In this document: one piece after another, positions 9,654 to 21,208 of the stretch
How the letters are laid out: each line of letters opens with the position of its first letter
Position numbering within the stretch: the first letter of the stretch is position 1
Assembly (NCBI GenBank): GCA_019279435.1
Contig: JAAALK010000084.1
Span: 13,636,174 to 13,700,173, forward strand
DNA: 64,000 nt
Reading direction: 5' to 3'
Source: Zizania palustris
Taxonomy: Eukaryota > Streptophyta > Magnoliopsida > Poales > Poaceae
Program-made: the position numbers and the translations under genes
The notes under the pieces: generated by a model
The model's input: the letters and a program-made list of their open reading frames with translations, nothing else
Databases searched by the model: none
Told to the model about the DNA's origin: nothing

Positions 9654-10653
9654 NNNNNNNNNNNNNNNNNNNNNNNNNNNNNNNNNNNNNNNNNNNNNNN
9701 NNNNNNNNNNNNNNNNNNNNNNNNNNNNNNNNNNNNNNNNNNNNNNNNNNNNNNNNNNNNNNNNNNNNNNNNNNNNNNNNNNNNNNNNNNNNNNNNNNNN
9801 NNNNNNNNNNNNNNNNNNNNNNNNNNNNNNNNNNNNNNNNNNNNNNNNNNNNNNNNNNNNNNNNNNNNNNNNNNNNNNNNNNNNNNNNNNNNNNNNNNNN
9901 NNNNNNNNNNNNNNNNNNNNNNNNNNNNNNNNNNNNNNNNNNNNNNNNNNNNNNNNNNNNNNNNNNNNNNNNNNNNNNNNNNNNNNNNNNNNNNNNNNNN
10001 NNNNNNNNNNNNNNNNNNNNNNNNNNNNNNNNNNNNNNNNNNNNNNNNNNNNNNNNNNNNNNNNNNNNNNNNNNNNNNNNNNNNNNNNNNNNNNNNNNNN
10101 NNNNNNNNNNNNNNNNNNNNNNNNNNNNNNNNNNNNNNNNNNNNNNNNNNNNNNNNNNNNNNNNNNNNNNNNNNNNNNNNNNNNNNNNNNNNNNNNNNNN
10201 NNNNNNNNNNNNNNNNNNNNNNNNNNNNNNNNNNNNNNNNNNNNNNNNNNNNNNNNNNNNNNNNNNNNNNNNNNNNNNNNNNNNNNNNNNNNNNNNNNNN
10301 NNNNNNNNNNNNNNNNNNNNNNNNNNNNNNNNNNNNNNNNNNNNNNNNNNNNNNNNNNNNNNNNNNNNNNNNNNNNNNNNNNNNNNNNNNNNNNNNNNNN
10401 NNNNNNNNNNNNNNNNNNNNNNNNNNNNNNNNNNNNNNNNNNNNNNNNNNNNNNNNNNNNNNNNNNNNNNNNNNNNNNNNNNNNNNNNNNNNNNNNNNNN
10501 NNNNNNNNNNNNNNNNNNNNNNNNNNNNNNNNNNNNNNNNNNNNNNNNNNNNNNNNNNNNNNNNNNNNNNNNNNNNNNNNNNNNNNNNNNNNNNNNNNNN
10601 NNNNNNNNNNNNNNNNNNNNNNNNNNNNNNNNNNNNNNNNNNNNNNNNNNNNN
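9654..10653. other. Assembly gap, 1000 N
   Basis: Exactly 1000 undetermined bases, so a placeholder of arbitrary length. True distance across it is unknown. Confidence 0.99.
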
Positions 10654-10803
10654 ACAAAATCATATAAGAAAGGCAATTAAATTTCTACGATCTAATCGTG
10701 GGGGTGAATATTTGAGCCATGAGATTAGTGATCATCTGAAGCAGTGTGGAATTGTTCCACAACTAACTCTACCTGGCATGCCCCAATGGAATGGGGTGTC
10801 CTA
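10654..10803 (+). pseudogene. Copia integrase core fragment
   Basis: Reads IKFLRSNRGGEYLSHE followed by GIVPQLTLPGMPQWNGVS, the integrase core around the second catalytic Asp (here Asn in RSNRGG; family usually RSDRGG) and the region before the catalytic Glu. The frame then ends and sequence jumps directly to the start of the reverse transcriptase region, so the rest of integrase is deleted. Confidence 0.85.
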
Positions 10804-12450
10804 GTAGAGAAACCACACTTGTTGGACAACGATGAGCCCAAGACCTATGCGGAAGCAGTAATGGGATCAGACTCTGAGAAATGACTTAGAGCCATTGGAT
10901 CTGAGTTGGAGTCCATGTGAGAAAACCAAGTTTGGAACTTGGTTGATCCACCCGATGGGTAAAAACTATTGAGTGTAAATGGATCTTCAAGCAAAAGATA
11001 GACGTTGATGGAAATGTTCACATCTATAAGGCACGATTGGTGGCAAAAGGTTTCAAATAGATTTAAGGTGTTGATTATAATGAACATTTTCGCCCGTCAC
11101 CATACTTAAGTCTATTCGTATCATTCTAGCTATTGCCGCATTTTATGATTATGATATATGGCAAATGGATGTCAAGACGACTTTTCTAAATGGAAACCTA
11201 AGTGAGGATGTGTATATGATAGAACCTGAAGGTCTTGACGGTCCCAAAAATGTTGGGAAAGTTTGCAAGTTGCTAAAGTCCATTTATGGATTAAAGCAAG
11301 CTTCTCGGAGTTGGAATCTTTGTTTTGATAAGGTAGTTAAAGGTTTTGGTTTCATCAAGAATGAAGAAGAGCCTTGTGTTTACATGAATGCTAGTGGGAG
11401 CTCACTTGTGTTTCTAGTCCTATATGTGGATGACATATTGTTGATCGGAAATGATATTTCTTTGTTGAATGCTATCAAGACTTCATGGAAAAATAGTTTT
11501 TCGGTGAAAGATCTTGGAGAGGCAGCATACATTTTGGGCATAAATATCTATAGAGATAGATCAAAATGGTTAATTGGATTTAGCCAAAGTACGTACATTG
11601 ACATTTGAAATGGTTCAAAATGCAGAATTCTAAGAAGGGTTTTCTGCCAATGTCACATGGTATGTCTCTTAGTAAGACTCAGTGTGTTGTGACACCTGAT
11701 GAGCTAGAGAAGATGAGTGCGATCTCGTATGCCTCTGCAATTGGATCCATCATGTATGCCATGCTGTGTACACACCCATATGTGTTATATGATCTAAGTG
11801 TTATGAGCAGGTACCAATCGAACCCAGGTGAAAGTCACTGGGCTGTAGTAAAGAGTATCCTCACGTACTTGAGAAGTACTGAGGAAATATTCCTAGTATA
11901 CGGTGGTAAAGAGGACCTCGTTGTAAGTGGTTACACGGATGATTCTTGATCGCAATCTAGTTTTGTGTTCTCCCTCAATGGAGGCGCAGTGAGTTGGAAG
12001 AGTTCCAAGCAATAGACAGTGGACAATTCTACAAAAGAAGCTGAGTATATCACCGCTTCAGAAGCTGCAAAGGAGGCCATTTGGATCACAAATTTTGTTT
12101 CTGAGCTGGGTGTTGTTCCTAGCGCGTCTAGTCCAATGGACCTCTATTGTGATAATAGTGGTGCCATTGCGCAAGCCAAGGAGCCTAGATCGCACCAAAA
12201 ATCCAAACATATACTTGTGCGATATCATCTGATCTGTGAGATCATTGAGAGAGGTGATGTGAAGATTTTCAAGGTGCACACAGATTTGAACATGGTGGAT
12301 CCGTTGACGAGGCCTCTTCCACAACCCAAGTATGAGGCGCATATGAGCTCCATGGGTATTAGATACTTGCGTGAGTGTGTCATGTGTATGTGGAAGATGC
12401 TAGTAGAGTCTATGATAATGTGTGAGGATATTTGTTATCTTGTTCCTTGA
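10804..12450 (+). pseudogene. Copia reverse transcriptase and RNase H
   Basis: Reverse transcriptase copies element RNA into DNA. The region begins with ENQVWNLVDPP and KARLVAKGF-like blocks (broken by stops, 10830-11160), then MDVKTTFLNGNL, LKQASRSWN and the catalytic YVDDILLIG near 11430. A frameshift or stop follows at about 11606, then YASAIGSIMYAM and the RNase H domain, with its catalytic block EAEYITASEAAKEAIW near 12030 and CDNSGAIAQAKEP near 12160. Stops at about 11948 and 12013 interrupt it. It ends near the usual DPLTRPLPQPK tail. Not functional. Confidence 0.88.
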
Positions 12451-13118
12451 ATAAATGTTGTTTGCATTTAATTAATGAGTATGACTTATTATGTGAAACT
12501 ATTATCTTTATGACGATGTTGTTCAAAAGGGTCCCTAATCTTGTCATCATGTGGGACAATGATGATACATGGATTAGAACATCTCATTATTTGATTACAA
12601 AATGCGTAGTGACACACTTAGATGCTTCCTAACACTATTGCATAATAGGGTAGTAATAAGGGTTGTTTTCAAGTGTGTCGTGAAACATGTCTTGGGATGT
12701 GAGCGATCAAGATGGAATTTACCCCTCCTAATAAAGGGAAAATTGTCTCTGGGCTCCTCGAGGTATTGGATTGGAAAAGTGCATGGCCATGCCACTATGA
12801 CTAAGGAGTTAGTCGTGATTTAAATACGATACTTGATCGAGTGAAAATGTCGAGCTCACCAACAAAGCTGGCATGTATCTCGCCTTGAGCTTGACTGACG
12901 GCGCGTGGTAAAGGGACTTGTGCTTGAGTATATCAAGGTTCATGAAAATTTGATTTTGTACACTTTTGGCGGTCAATATGTGCTGTTAGGTACCACAATT
13001 GATCCTTGAGTTGGAAATGGTTTCCAATGAATAACCGTTAGTGTATAAACCTATCGGGTCACACACTTAAGGCGATGGATTAAAACATGCAAAGAATTGG
13101 TTCTTGTGCAAGTAGGAG
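12451..13118 (+). other. Copia 3' spacer between pol and LTR
   Basis: About 670 bp without coding motifs, ending in a purine-rich tract (GCAAGTAGGAGAT) just before the LTR, which is the expected polypurine tract. Confidence 0.6.
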
Positions 13119-13448
13119 ATTTAAGGATATGCCCAAGAAAATTTCGTGGATCGGAAGTTCCGATTACTATCTGGTCTCGATACAAAGAGCAAATGTTGCT
13201 TCGAAAGTTCCGATTCAGAATCGGGGAATTTTGTACTGATCAGAAGTTCTGAGATCGGCGAAAACAGATTGGATCTGTTGCGTGTAGTACTGTATCGGGA
13301 GACCTAAAATACCTTATCGGAAATTCCGATCCATGATCGGAAATTCCGACGTGCGCAAACATATTAGATCTATTATGGTTTTGAGGACGTCGAGATAGAC
13401 ATGACTAGGGGGCTATTAGCCCTATAAAAGGAGAGGAGGATGACGTCT
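13119..13448 (+). repeat. Truncated 3' LTR of copia element E
   Basis: Begins right after the polypurine tract; the canonical TG start seems mutated (TTAAGGATATGCCC). It contains several copies of TTCCGAT and CGGAA and a TATA box (CCTATAAAAG, 13421-13430). It is cut at about 13448 where chromovirus D1 sequence starts. Confidence 0.65.
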
Positions 13449-14110
13449 TGGTCTCATCAACTTTGATACCCTACGGGATTACAACATAACCAATAAAAGA
13501 GACTCGATCGGTGCAAAATGTGCACTTCTTGATGTTACCAAACAAACATGCATTCCATAAAGTAACGAAAATAGTACATAAATGTTCCTTATGTGCTTCT
13601 ATTGACTTGTTGTAAATGAGGATATCATCGAAGTACAACCTTATTCATTAGTCGCATTAGTTAAGTCTAAAGGAATTACCATCCATTCATACAACCTAAA
13701 TTTGGTTTTAAACATATTTTTCCAATTATCACCCAATTTCATTCTTATTTGGTGTTAGCCACTACGCAAGTCCACCTTTGAGAACATAACAGAGCCACTC
13801 AGTTCATCAAGCATATCATCTAACCTAGGAATAGGATGATGATATTGAATAGTTATGTTGTTAATAGCTCTACAGTCAACACACATGCACCATGATCTAT
13901 CTTTCTTAGGAAACAAAATGATTGGAACAACACAAGGACTAAGACTCACACATGCGTACCCTTTATTGAGTAGGTCTTGTACTTGCCGCTGGATTTCCTT
14001 GGTTTCTTCGGGGTTTTTCATGTAAGGCGCATGGTTTGGTAGTGAGGCACCCGTAATCAAGTTGATCTGATGTTCGATTCCTATCATCGGGGCAATCTTG
14101 GGGGTACCTC
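13449..14110 (-). pseudogene. Reverse transcriptase, D1 (truncated)
   Basis: Shows CVVPIILFPKKDRSW, CVDCRAINNITI, IPRLDDMLDELSGS and FSKVDL, followed after disruption by the catalytic YFDDILIY near 13620. The family normally has VPKKDGSWRMC; here Leu-to-Phe and Gly-to-Arg changes are seen. A deletion lies just before YFDD. The sequence stops shortly after at the junction with copia element E. Confidence 0.87.
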
Positions 14111-15063
14111 TCTAAGAAATACATCAGAGAACTCATGCAAGAGATTAGTAATGTCAAGACACCAAGAGGTCATTAAATTGTCTGGTGTAAAGAAGACCTC
14201 TTTGCAAATCAAGTTATAACAGAGAGAATCATGAGTCATTAGTTCAGACAATTCAGATCGAGTAGCTATCATGGAAACACCTTTCATATTAGCTATATTC
14301 TTTTTCGTGGGTGGTGCATTCTTATATTTTTTGGATGGACAAATGTTCTTAGCTACATGCTGATTTTCAAATTGTGTTTTAAGTGTTTTTCTTGCACGTT
14401 CCATGTGTGCCATATTATCTTTCAAAATTTCAGTAGTGGTCATGGATAGGAGTTCTATTTTTCTACTATTGTGAGTGAAAATGTAAGTGTTAGTCTTCTC
14501 ACGGTGCATAGCATCCTTATCATATTGCCAAGGCCTACCCAAAAGTAATGAGCATGCTTGCATAGGCACAATGTCGAAACTGGCACTATCATGATAATTT
14601 CCTACTGAAAATTGTATTTGGGTAGTTTTACATACTTCAACTTACCACAAGAATTGAACCATTGGATAGAATAAGGATGTGGGTGAGGTTGAGTGGGTAT
14701 GTTGAGATTCTCAACCAAATCGGAGCTAGCAAGGTTTCTACAACTTCCGCTATCGATGATGACTCGACAAGCTCTTTCCTAGATGACAAATCAGGTTTGG
14801 AACAGGTTGTGGTGTTGATGGTGTTCTGCCGTCTCTACTTGTGCACTCAGCACCCGTTGGACCATGATGCTTAAGTATCGGCTGGTATCAGCAACACCAA
14901 TATGCTCTATTACTTGCTCATCGGGTGTGTCATTTGCTTTGTGCTCTGCATTGTTAGTGGCAGGTACCTTAGCACTGGATGACTCTTTTCTTGCCTGTGG
15001 AAGCAACCAATTACAAAGTAGTGCAGGAGTGTGAGTCAGGGCCGATTTGTCCTTATCAGACAC
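14084..15063 (-). pseudogene. Aspartic protease region, D1
   Basis: Contains the leader block YLSIMVQRVLSAQ and HHNLFQT, a damaged active-site stretch near 14700-14790, then MPMQACSLLLGRPWQYDKDA and the linker to reverse transcriptase ending VFLREVPPRL. The protease would release the mature element proteins. The active-site DSG segment is out of frame in this copy, whereas D2 keeps DSGSCRNL. Confidence 0.8.
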
Positions 15064-15282
15064 TAGCTTAGTCGGGGCCGATATCGTGGACCGTGCCTGA
15101 TCAGCGGATGAAGTGTAGGGCCGACAGGAAGTGGCCGATGGAGTCTTGTCGTATCCTGGAGAAGACCTCGTGGTCGACTATTCTTGAAATTACCTTTGGA
15201 CGCCAGTTATCTTCCCTGTAATTCCTTCTCAACCAATATAGCAAGGTGAAATAATCTAGTAATGGAATTATACTCTTTATAA

Positions 15283-16038
15283 TCAACCGTCTTGAATTTC
15301 ACGGCGTAACCCCTCATAGAATCGTGACATCTTGTCCTCTTCTTCTACATCACAACGCAACATACCGATTTGGAATTCCTGGTAATATTCTTTGACATAT
15401 CTATTACCCTGCTCTAAGTGTTGCAATTTGTTTCTCAAATCGAGCTTGTAAGATGGAGAGTCAAATCTACCACACATGGCTCTCTTCAGCCAATCCAATG
15501 TGTCAGGTTCCAACCTAGTTTTTACCAACTCGTTCCACCATATGATAGCAAAGTCCTTGAATTCACTAGTGGCTTGTCTAACCCTATGTTGTTCTTGAAT
15601 AAGATGGGAATTAAATTTTTGTTCAACAATCATTTCCCAATCTAAATGCAATTTAGGGTCATACTTATCAGCAAAATGAAGGTAAAGTAAATTTGACTTT
15701 AGTAAAAGGGTCAGGGTTACCTTATCCCTTGGCTGATTTCCAAGGTGATCATTACCTCGCTGATTGCGGTGCACTCGAGGATGCCGATGGCCTTGGGCGA
15801 CAGCGTGTGCACTGCTGTGATTGATATCTTCTTCATCGACTTCAACCTCATGAACTGGAGCCAGAGATTGTTGCTCTGGTGCTATTCTCTAAATGTTAGC
15901 CATTAGAGTAGCGATACTCCCGGCTAAGGCCTAGATGCTTAGCTACATAGCATTCATGATAGCATCAAACTTTTCCTCAATCTATTGAAGTTCATCCTTA
16001 GACGCGCAGTCCCCAAAATCGGTGATCTCGTCTGTCAT
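15283..16038 (-). pseudogene. Gag capsid, D1
   Basis: Gag forms the particle that packages element RNA. From Met at 16038 one frame runs to 15283, broken only by a few stops in its first ~65 codons (mostly TAG, as expected from CAG). The capsid block is clear: DWEMIVEQKFNSH, FKDFAIIWWNELVK, then KDEEEDKM-like MLRCDVEEEDKMSRF. The zinc knuckle downstream is missing; D2 retains a degenerate one. Confidence 0.85.
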
Positions 16039-17228
16039 TGTTAGTAGGAAATAGAAGACAAAACAATAGTGTTATCCCTATCGACTAGCCCTTGATGTAC
16101 CGGTGGAATCACTTTCTCTCACTTTCCATGTCTTACCAAGCCCTTACAAAGATCTTACTGATTGAAGCAGTTAGTATGACTAGAAAAGGTGGGACTGTCC
16201 GATGACTTGTGATGTGCGATTACAAGGGTTCAATCTGTCTAAAAAGGAAGTATGTGGATCTCGGAAGGCAAAATTTACTAGCAAGGATTATCAAAAATTA
16301 ATAACGAAATTAACAATGTTGAATAAAAGTCCCAACACTTGTTAGAGTTACTGGCCGAAACTGGTCCTTACGGTCTAGTCTAAGCAAGCGAGAGAGGGGT
16401 ACAAGTACTGTGGGATGTGCACTCAGCGCATGCAAAAGGTCAAAGTTGTCAGAACGTACAGCTTGGAACATTGATACTTTTGCTACCGTCTACTTGCTCT
16501 TCCTTTCTCTTCTTCTAGGTATGGATCAGGATACCCTGCCACCCGCTCTTGTTTTTCCTTTCTTCTGAGTATGGAGCAGGAAACTTTTGCTACATGTTCT
16601 TCCTTTTTGATTTCTTCTCTATCTTTCTTTTTTTGATCTTTCTTCTCTTGGGACCACTTTTTCCCTTTTGATCTGTGGATGGAAAATACTTTTTCTTGTA
16701 TGGTTCTAGGAAGAGTTCTGTTGCTTGATCTCTAATCCGTATGTAGAAGTAGTGACCAAAACATTTGGGAAGTTGTGCAGAACAGAGGGTTTGCACTTCT
16801 TCTTGCTTGTTCGGCTCTTGAATAACTCAAATAGGTTTTGCAATTAGAACACAAGGAGCCTAGCGTTACCAGATGATTAACACAAAATGGTTTGCAACCT
16901 AGCTATAGGCTAGCAATGTAGAAAAGAAACACAAAAGCGGTTGCGATCCGAAACCGAGACGAACTCGATCTCTAAGGGAAGGCTCTCGCCACAACACAAA
17001 ACTCAAACTAGACTCAAGAACACGACTCTGAACTAGCAACAAGACTTTAAGAAAGGACTTAAACTCAACAAAGCAAGACTGAAATAAATCCGACAAAAAA
17101 GGCTCAAGAGGGTTTGAAAACAGCGGGAAAAACAAACGAACACAAAACAATGAAGTATTTTTTTGTGTGCCTTTTTCTGGACTCTGGGTAAACAAAATCA
17201 CAAGAATAGATTGATTCCTAACGGGCAA
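16039..17228 (-). other. D1 leader between primer site and gag
   Basis: About 1.2 kb with no supported gene. A Lys-rich open frame near 16590-16796 lacks any family motif and comes from A-rich minus-strand DNA. Confidence 0.55.
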
Positions 17229-17245
17229 CCTTTGCTCTGATACCA
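17229..17245 (-). other. Primer binding site, D1
   Basis: Minus strand TGGTATCAGAGCAAAGG, complementary to the 3' end of initiator Met tRNA, two bases after the LTR end. Confidence 0.85.
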
Positions 17246-17247
17246 CT

Positions 17248-17761
17248 TGATGAGCACAGTGACATGCAAAATGGGTGGCCCGATCTTCCGATAGGTACGA
17301 TTGAGGTGATGACTGGATGTTCGCGCTTTAAGGCTTCCGATCAGAGATCGAAACCTTGTAATCGCTACACCCTCCTATCTAGTTATCAACCACACTTTCT
17401 CGTAGTCGACCTCACCATGATGGTTTTGATCCTGCAAATCAATCATAGAAGTATGCAAGGACAAGGTAAACGCAATCTGAAATTGTAGATGATAATATGA
17501 AGATTCGAGGTTTGGGGTTATACAAACCGGTAAACGACAACACTGCGACGACAAAATAATCTAATCAAAACCGAACCCTAACTATGGTGGCTACTAACTA
17601 TTTATAGGGTTTATAGGACCCAAGGCATGGGCCATTCCCTAGGGGTATGGGCCACACCCTAGGTGGACTCCTAACAGACTCAAACTTAGCTTAGTTGGAC
17701 GCTTGGCTCGCGATCGGTGGCTTTGTACGCTTATCTGCCCGATGACAGGAGGAAACCATCA
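17248..17761 (-). repeat. 5' LTR of D1
   Basis: The end next to the primer site is firm (CATCA on the minus strand). The outer border at about 17761 is placed on a TGATGG start and is less certain. A minus-strand TATA box (TATAAATAG, 17598-17606) lies inside. Confidence 0.65.
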
Positions 17762-18436
17762 TCCAAGTGGTTGCCAACTACGTATCACTGATACGTGGGA
17801 ACAACCGTCGTATCCTTATCTGATACGATAGGATACGATGATCCGTCTCGATACGCCCCGATACGCGTATTGGGAAGTATTGGATTAATTCGATTTAAAA
17901 ATAAATAATTTAATTCTCGATACATGACCAATACTTATCGATACACTGATCTCGATATGCAGAGGCATGGCAGAGACGTCGCGGCGCAGGGAAGAGGACG
18001 TCGACACAAGGGCCACTACGGCGAGGCCACCAACTAGAGGGCCACTGAGGAAGAGAGGGGAGGAGGGCTCCCCATGGGAGGGGCGGTGCGCCGACGCTGG
18101 ATAGGGAGGGGATGGGTGCATGCGGTGCGTCGATATGGGACATGGAGGGGGAGGGGCGGCACGCTGGTGCTCAGTGAGGGAGAATGGCAGCGGCTGGTGA
18201 GATGGGGAGAGGCGGCTGGGAGGCTGGGGAGGGTGGGAATTGAGGGGTTAGGGTTTATATTTTCCTTATATATTAATGCTAAAAAGGTAATGGGTGAAGT
18301 GGTATGGATATAGGTAAATGAGTAATAGGGTATTATTACCATCTTTAATTGTAAGATATATTATGTTTTTTTATTTGAAGAAAAAGATAATATATTTATA
18401 TATTTATATATATACTTGCTGTATCGGTGTATCCTA
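17762..18436 (-). other. Promoter-like orphan segment between D1 and A3
   Basis: No confident gene. On the minus strand there is an AT-rich upstream part, ATATATAAGG, then AAACCCTAA (a telo-box, near 18248-18256), a C-rich leader, and an ATG at 18143 opening a low-complexity Pro/Ser-rich frame to 17910. Both ends carry GATACG/GTATCG motifs (about 17780-17870 and 18421-18432). It could be a captured 5' gene end or a non-autonomous transposon. Confidence 0.35.
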
Positions 18437-18850
18437 ATTTTAGCCAGATTTGATGATAGCTGGAATACACATCAAGAAAGCTTAATAACTCCGAACCAGC
18501 AGTGGAGTCGACCAATTGATCAATTCGGGGCATGTGATAGGGGTCACGGGGGCAGTCTTTATTCAAAGATGTAAAGTCAATACACATGCGCCACTTCCCG
18601 GAAGATTTCTTCCTAACGAAGACTGGGTTGGCTAGCCATTCTGTATGAGCTACTTCTCTGATAATCCCAGCCTTCAGCAACTTTTCCACTTCGTCTTTAG
18701 CAAGAATAGCCCTTTCCGTAGATAGCTTCCGGAGTCCTTGCTAGACAGGCTGAGCCTTCGGGTTCACAAGTAGACTATGTTCAATAATATCCCGACTGAC
18801 TCTGGTAATGTCCTCATCGGACCAAGCAAAGATATCTAAATTCTTTTCAA
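18437..18850 (-). pseudogene. Reverse transcriptase N-terminal part, A3
   Basis: Shows EVEKLLKAGIIREVAHTEW, NPVFVRKKSSGKWRMCIDF, DPYHMPRIDQLVDST and SFLDVYSSYHQIWLK, the fingers and first palm motif. It ends before the family's YVDD motif because the element is truncated. A2 at 30806 onward is the matching region. Confidence 0.88.
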
Positions 18851-19735
18851 CTACTTTTCTAATGAAGTAGCGACTTCTGGAGGCAAGTCCTTGCCAAACT
18901 GAAATGAATATTCTTTGCCATCGTTGACAATAATCTTTGTTAAGATCTCCCCTTTAGGGCTTGGCCTTGGGAAGGACTTCTTCGAAGGTTCGCCTGAAGC
19001 AGAAAAATCCTCCGGGTTGCCTTGAACGCTGTTCACTTGTCTCGGGTTGAGAGGAGGGCCATGACCATATTCCGCTCTTCGCGTAGTGGCCTGATCTCCG
19101 CAAACAGTGAGCACTCCCACTTGTGTGGGAATCTTCATACACAGATAATTATGATGCACCACAGCTCCGAATTGATTCAACATGCCTCTTTCGAAGATAA
19201 CATTGTATGCATATGGGGCATCCACAATATCAAAAATCACTTCCTCCGTCCTAGCCAGTAGCCTCTCTCCGAAAGTAACTTACAGGCCAATTTGGCCGAG
19301 GGCATCAAGAGGGGTTCCTGCGAAGCCTTGCAAATGACGAGCTGCTGGGAGAAGATGCTTCCTAGAGATGCAGAGTTGATCAAAAGCTTGGACAAAGATA
19401 ATATCTACCGAACTCCCTCCGTCGATCAGCACTCTCCGAACCTCAGTCCCTGCTATGTCGGCAGTGATGACAAGTGGGTATGCATGTGGAAACTTTATGC
19501 CAACCGCATCATCTGTAGAAAAATATATCGGCACATGGGACCATTCAGGCATAGCAGTTGCGGACGAAGAAGTTCCAATATGGCCCACTTCTCGGACATA
19601 TTCTCTTCTCTGCCTCTTCGATATACTTCCGAGGGTCCCTCCTCTAGGAGATGGGGAGGACTACTCTTTTCCCTCGATCTTGACCATCTTCCTGCTTCGA
19701 AGGTGGCATAACATTGACCACCGGAGGCCATCTTG
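18851..19735 (-). pseudogene. Aspartic protease region, A3
   Basis: Contains the active site in VLIDGGSSVDIIF (within the frame 19588-19280), followed after a break by FDIVDAPYAYNVIFERGMLN and a linker toward reverse transcriptase. The active-site block itself is intact here, unlike in A2 where it is frameshifted. Confidence 0.87.
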
Positions 19736-21145
19736 CAGGGTCAAAGTTCTCTATACGCGCCACAACCTGAACAGGCTCCTGGACGCACCTCGGTCAGAAC
19801 TCGATCAGTAGTGCCTCGACCCGAAGTTCTTTCCAGGTACTCGCCTCTTAAAGCGAGTATAGATTTACACGCATCAGTCGCGTGACTTCGATTCTCACCA
19901 TGGACACAGCAGAAAAAGGCATGGGCTTTGCCAGCCGGTTTCCCTGGTGGCTTCCAGCTGCTGGTCTTGCTTCCTGAAGGCTGCGAAGTCCTTGGGGCAA
20001 ATTTCTGTGGGGGTGCAATGTTCAAAACTTCTGAACGAGGATGCTTTTGCCCCCGACGCCTGTCGTGCTGAGCTTCGAAGCTAGGCCCCTGCGGCTATGT
20101 TGAACTCTTCACTTCCAGCTTGACTTCTTGCAGGATTGACGGAGTTGTAGCAGTTCTCCGAAGCCATCCCTCTTCTGACCTTGCATACTCTTCAAAATAA
20201 GACATCAACTGAGCAACACAAGATATCTGCTTCCGATGAAGTTTATCAAGGAGGCTTGCGTGGGTAACTCCCTCTCGAGCTGCATCAACTACAGAGGATG
20301 TAGTTAACCTTCAAATTTGCGACTTCGTATGAGCGAAGCGCTTGAAATACTGCCTTAAAGTCTCTCCAGGGAGCTGCTTCACCTGGAAAAGACTTCCTGT
20401 TGACATTGGGGGTACGAAGGTACCCTGAAAATTTCTTATGAACTTCTTCCTTAATTGCTCCTAGGTTCTGATTGACCTTAGCTTAAAAGACCAGAACCAC
20501 CGCAGCGCCACTCCTTCAAGAGCTAGAGGAAAACATTTGGCCATGGTGTCTCGCACTCCTCCGCTGGCCTCAATTGCTAATGCATAAGAACGAGAGAACT
20601 CCCCAGGGTCTTCATCTCCAGCATACTTGCAAAGCTTCGAAGTTTTAAACTTAGGATCGAAGCGCACTTTCTGTAGCTCTAGATGCAGCTGGAGATTCAG
20701 TGTCGAAGGACGCGTTCTCCGGGCTTCGGGATAATGAACTTCGTCGTCTTCGGGCACTTCGGGAATGACTGGGGTGGCCTGAGGACGAAGCCTATCTGTG
20801 GCTTCTTGCCGCCACCTTGCTACTTTAGCTTGGAGACTGGCCATTTGAGCGGCCATATCACCAAGACCATCTTCATCTCCTTCGGAAGGGCCTTCCGGGT
20901 CTTGAGACCTGTATGCATCAGTTCGAAGTGGAACTTGAGGTGGAAGAGGAACTCCGGGTGGCCGAAGTATGGATGGAGTCGGGGGAGGAACTCCGTATGC
21001 TCAGGGGAAGGGGAGTTCCTTCCGGAGTCTGAGGTGGAGGAAATGTCGAAGGTCCTCCGACCTCAATTGTGTTTGAAGATCTTGCTCCGGAGGTCCGAGG
21101 GGACCTTCGAATAGGGCTACCACCTGAACTCCGCTTGGGAGGCAT
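19736..21145 (-). pseudogene. Gag, A3
   Basis: Starts at Met 21145 with a Ser/Pro-rich, basic N-terminus. The capsid part (20856-20461) shows KLCKYAGDEDPGEFSRSYAL and CFPLALEGVALRWFW. The C-terminal part (20025-19741) has a degenerate zinc-knuckle-like CCVHGENRSHATDAC typical of this lineage's Cys/His box. Frame breaks occur near 20900 and between 20460 and 20030, so the gene is inactive. Confidence 0.85.
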
Positions 21146-21188
21146 GGTTTGTATACTTGGTAGAGAACGAAGTTTTTTGGACTTTAGT

Positions 21189-21206
21189 TCCCCACGGACA
21201 GCGCCA
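21189..21206 (-). other. Primer binding site, A3
   Basis: Minus strand TGGCGCTGTCCGTGGGGA just inside the LTR end. This is a TGGCGC-type site, different from the initiator-Met site of C and D1; the exact tRNA was not assigned. Confidence 0.7.
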
Positions 21207-21208
21207 AC

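Larger units (their letters stand above)
10654..13448 (+). mobile_element. Element E: Ty1/copia retrotransposon, 3' part
   Basis: Plus-strand copia element entering from the gap. Order is integrase fragment, reverse transcriptase, RNase H, a long 3' spacer, then a truncated LTR. The order integrase before reverse transcriptase identifies Ty1/copia. Its 5' LTR, gag and protease are not in the window. It abuts D1 at about 13449. Confidence 0.88.
13449..17761 (-). mobile_element. Element D1: chromovirus-like gypsy element, minus strand, 3' truncated
   Basis: Read on the minus strand: LTR (17761-17248), initiator-Met-type primer site, long leader, gag (16038-15283), protease region (15063-14084) and reverse transcriptase, cut at about 13449. 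It is the same family as D2. The TGATG/CATCA LTR ends and the protease block SLLLGRPWQYD resemble those of C, suggesting the CRM or a related chromovirus clade. Confidence 0.82.

Noticed and set aside
9375..10804. Very long open frames on both strands across the gap
   Set aside because: They are open only because undetermined bases contain no stops; they are not evidence of genes.
16590..16796. Lys-rich 68-residue minus-strand frame
   Set aside because: Low complexity from an A-rich leader of D1; no homolog motif and not conserved in position in D2.
18034..18342. Pro/Ser-rich minus-strand frame at 18342-18034 as a protein
   Set aside because: It starts upstream of the predicted TATA and crosses the leader; low complexity without motif.
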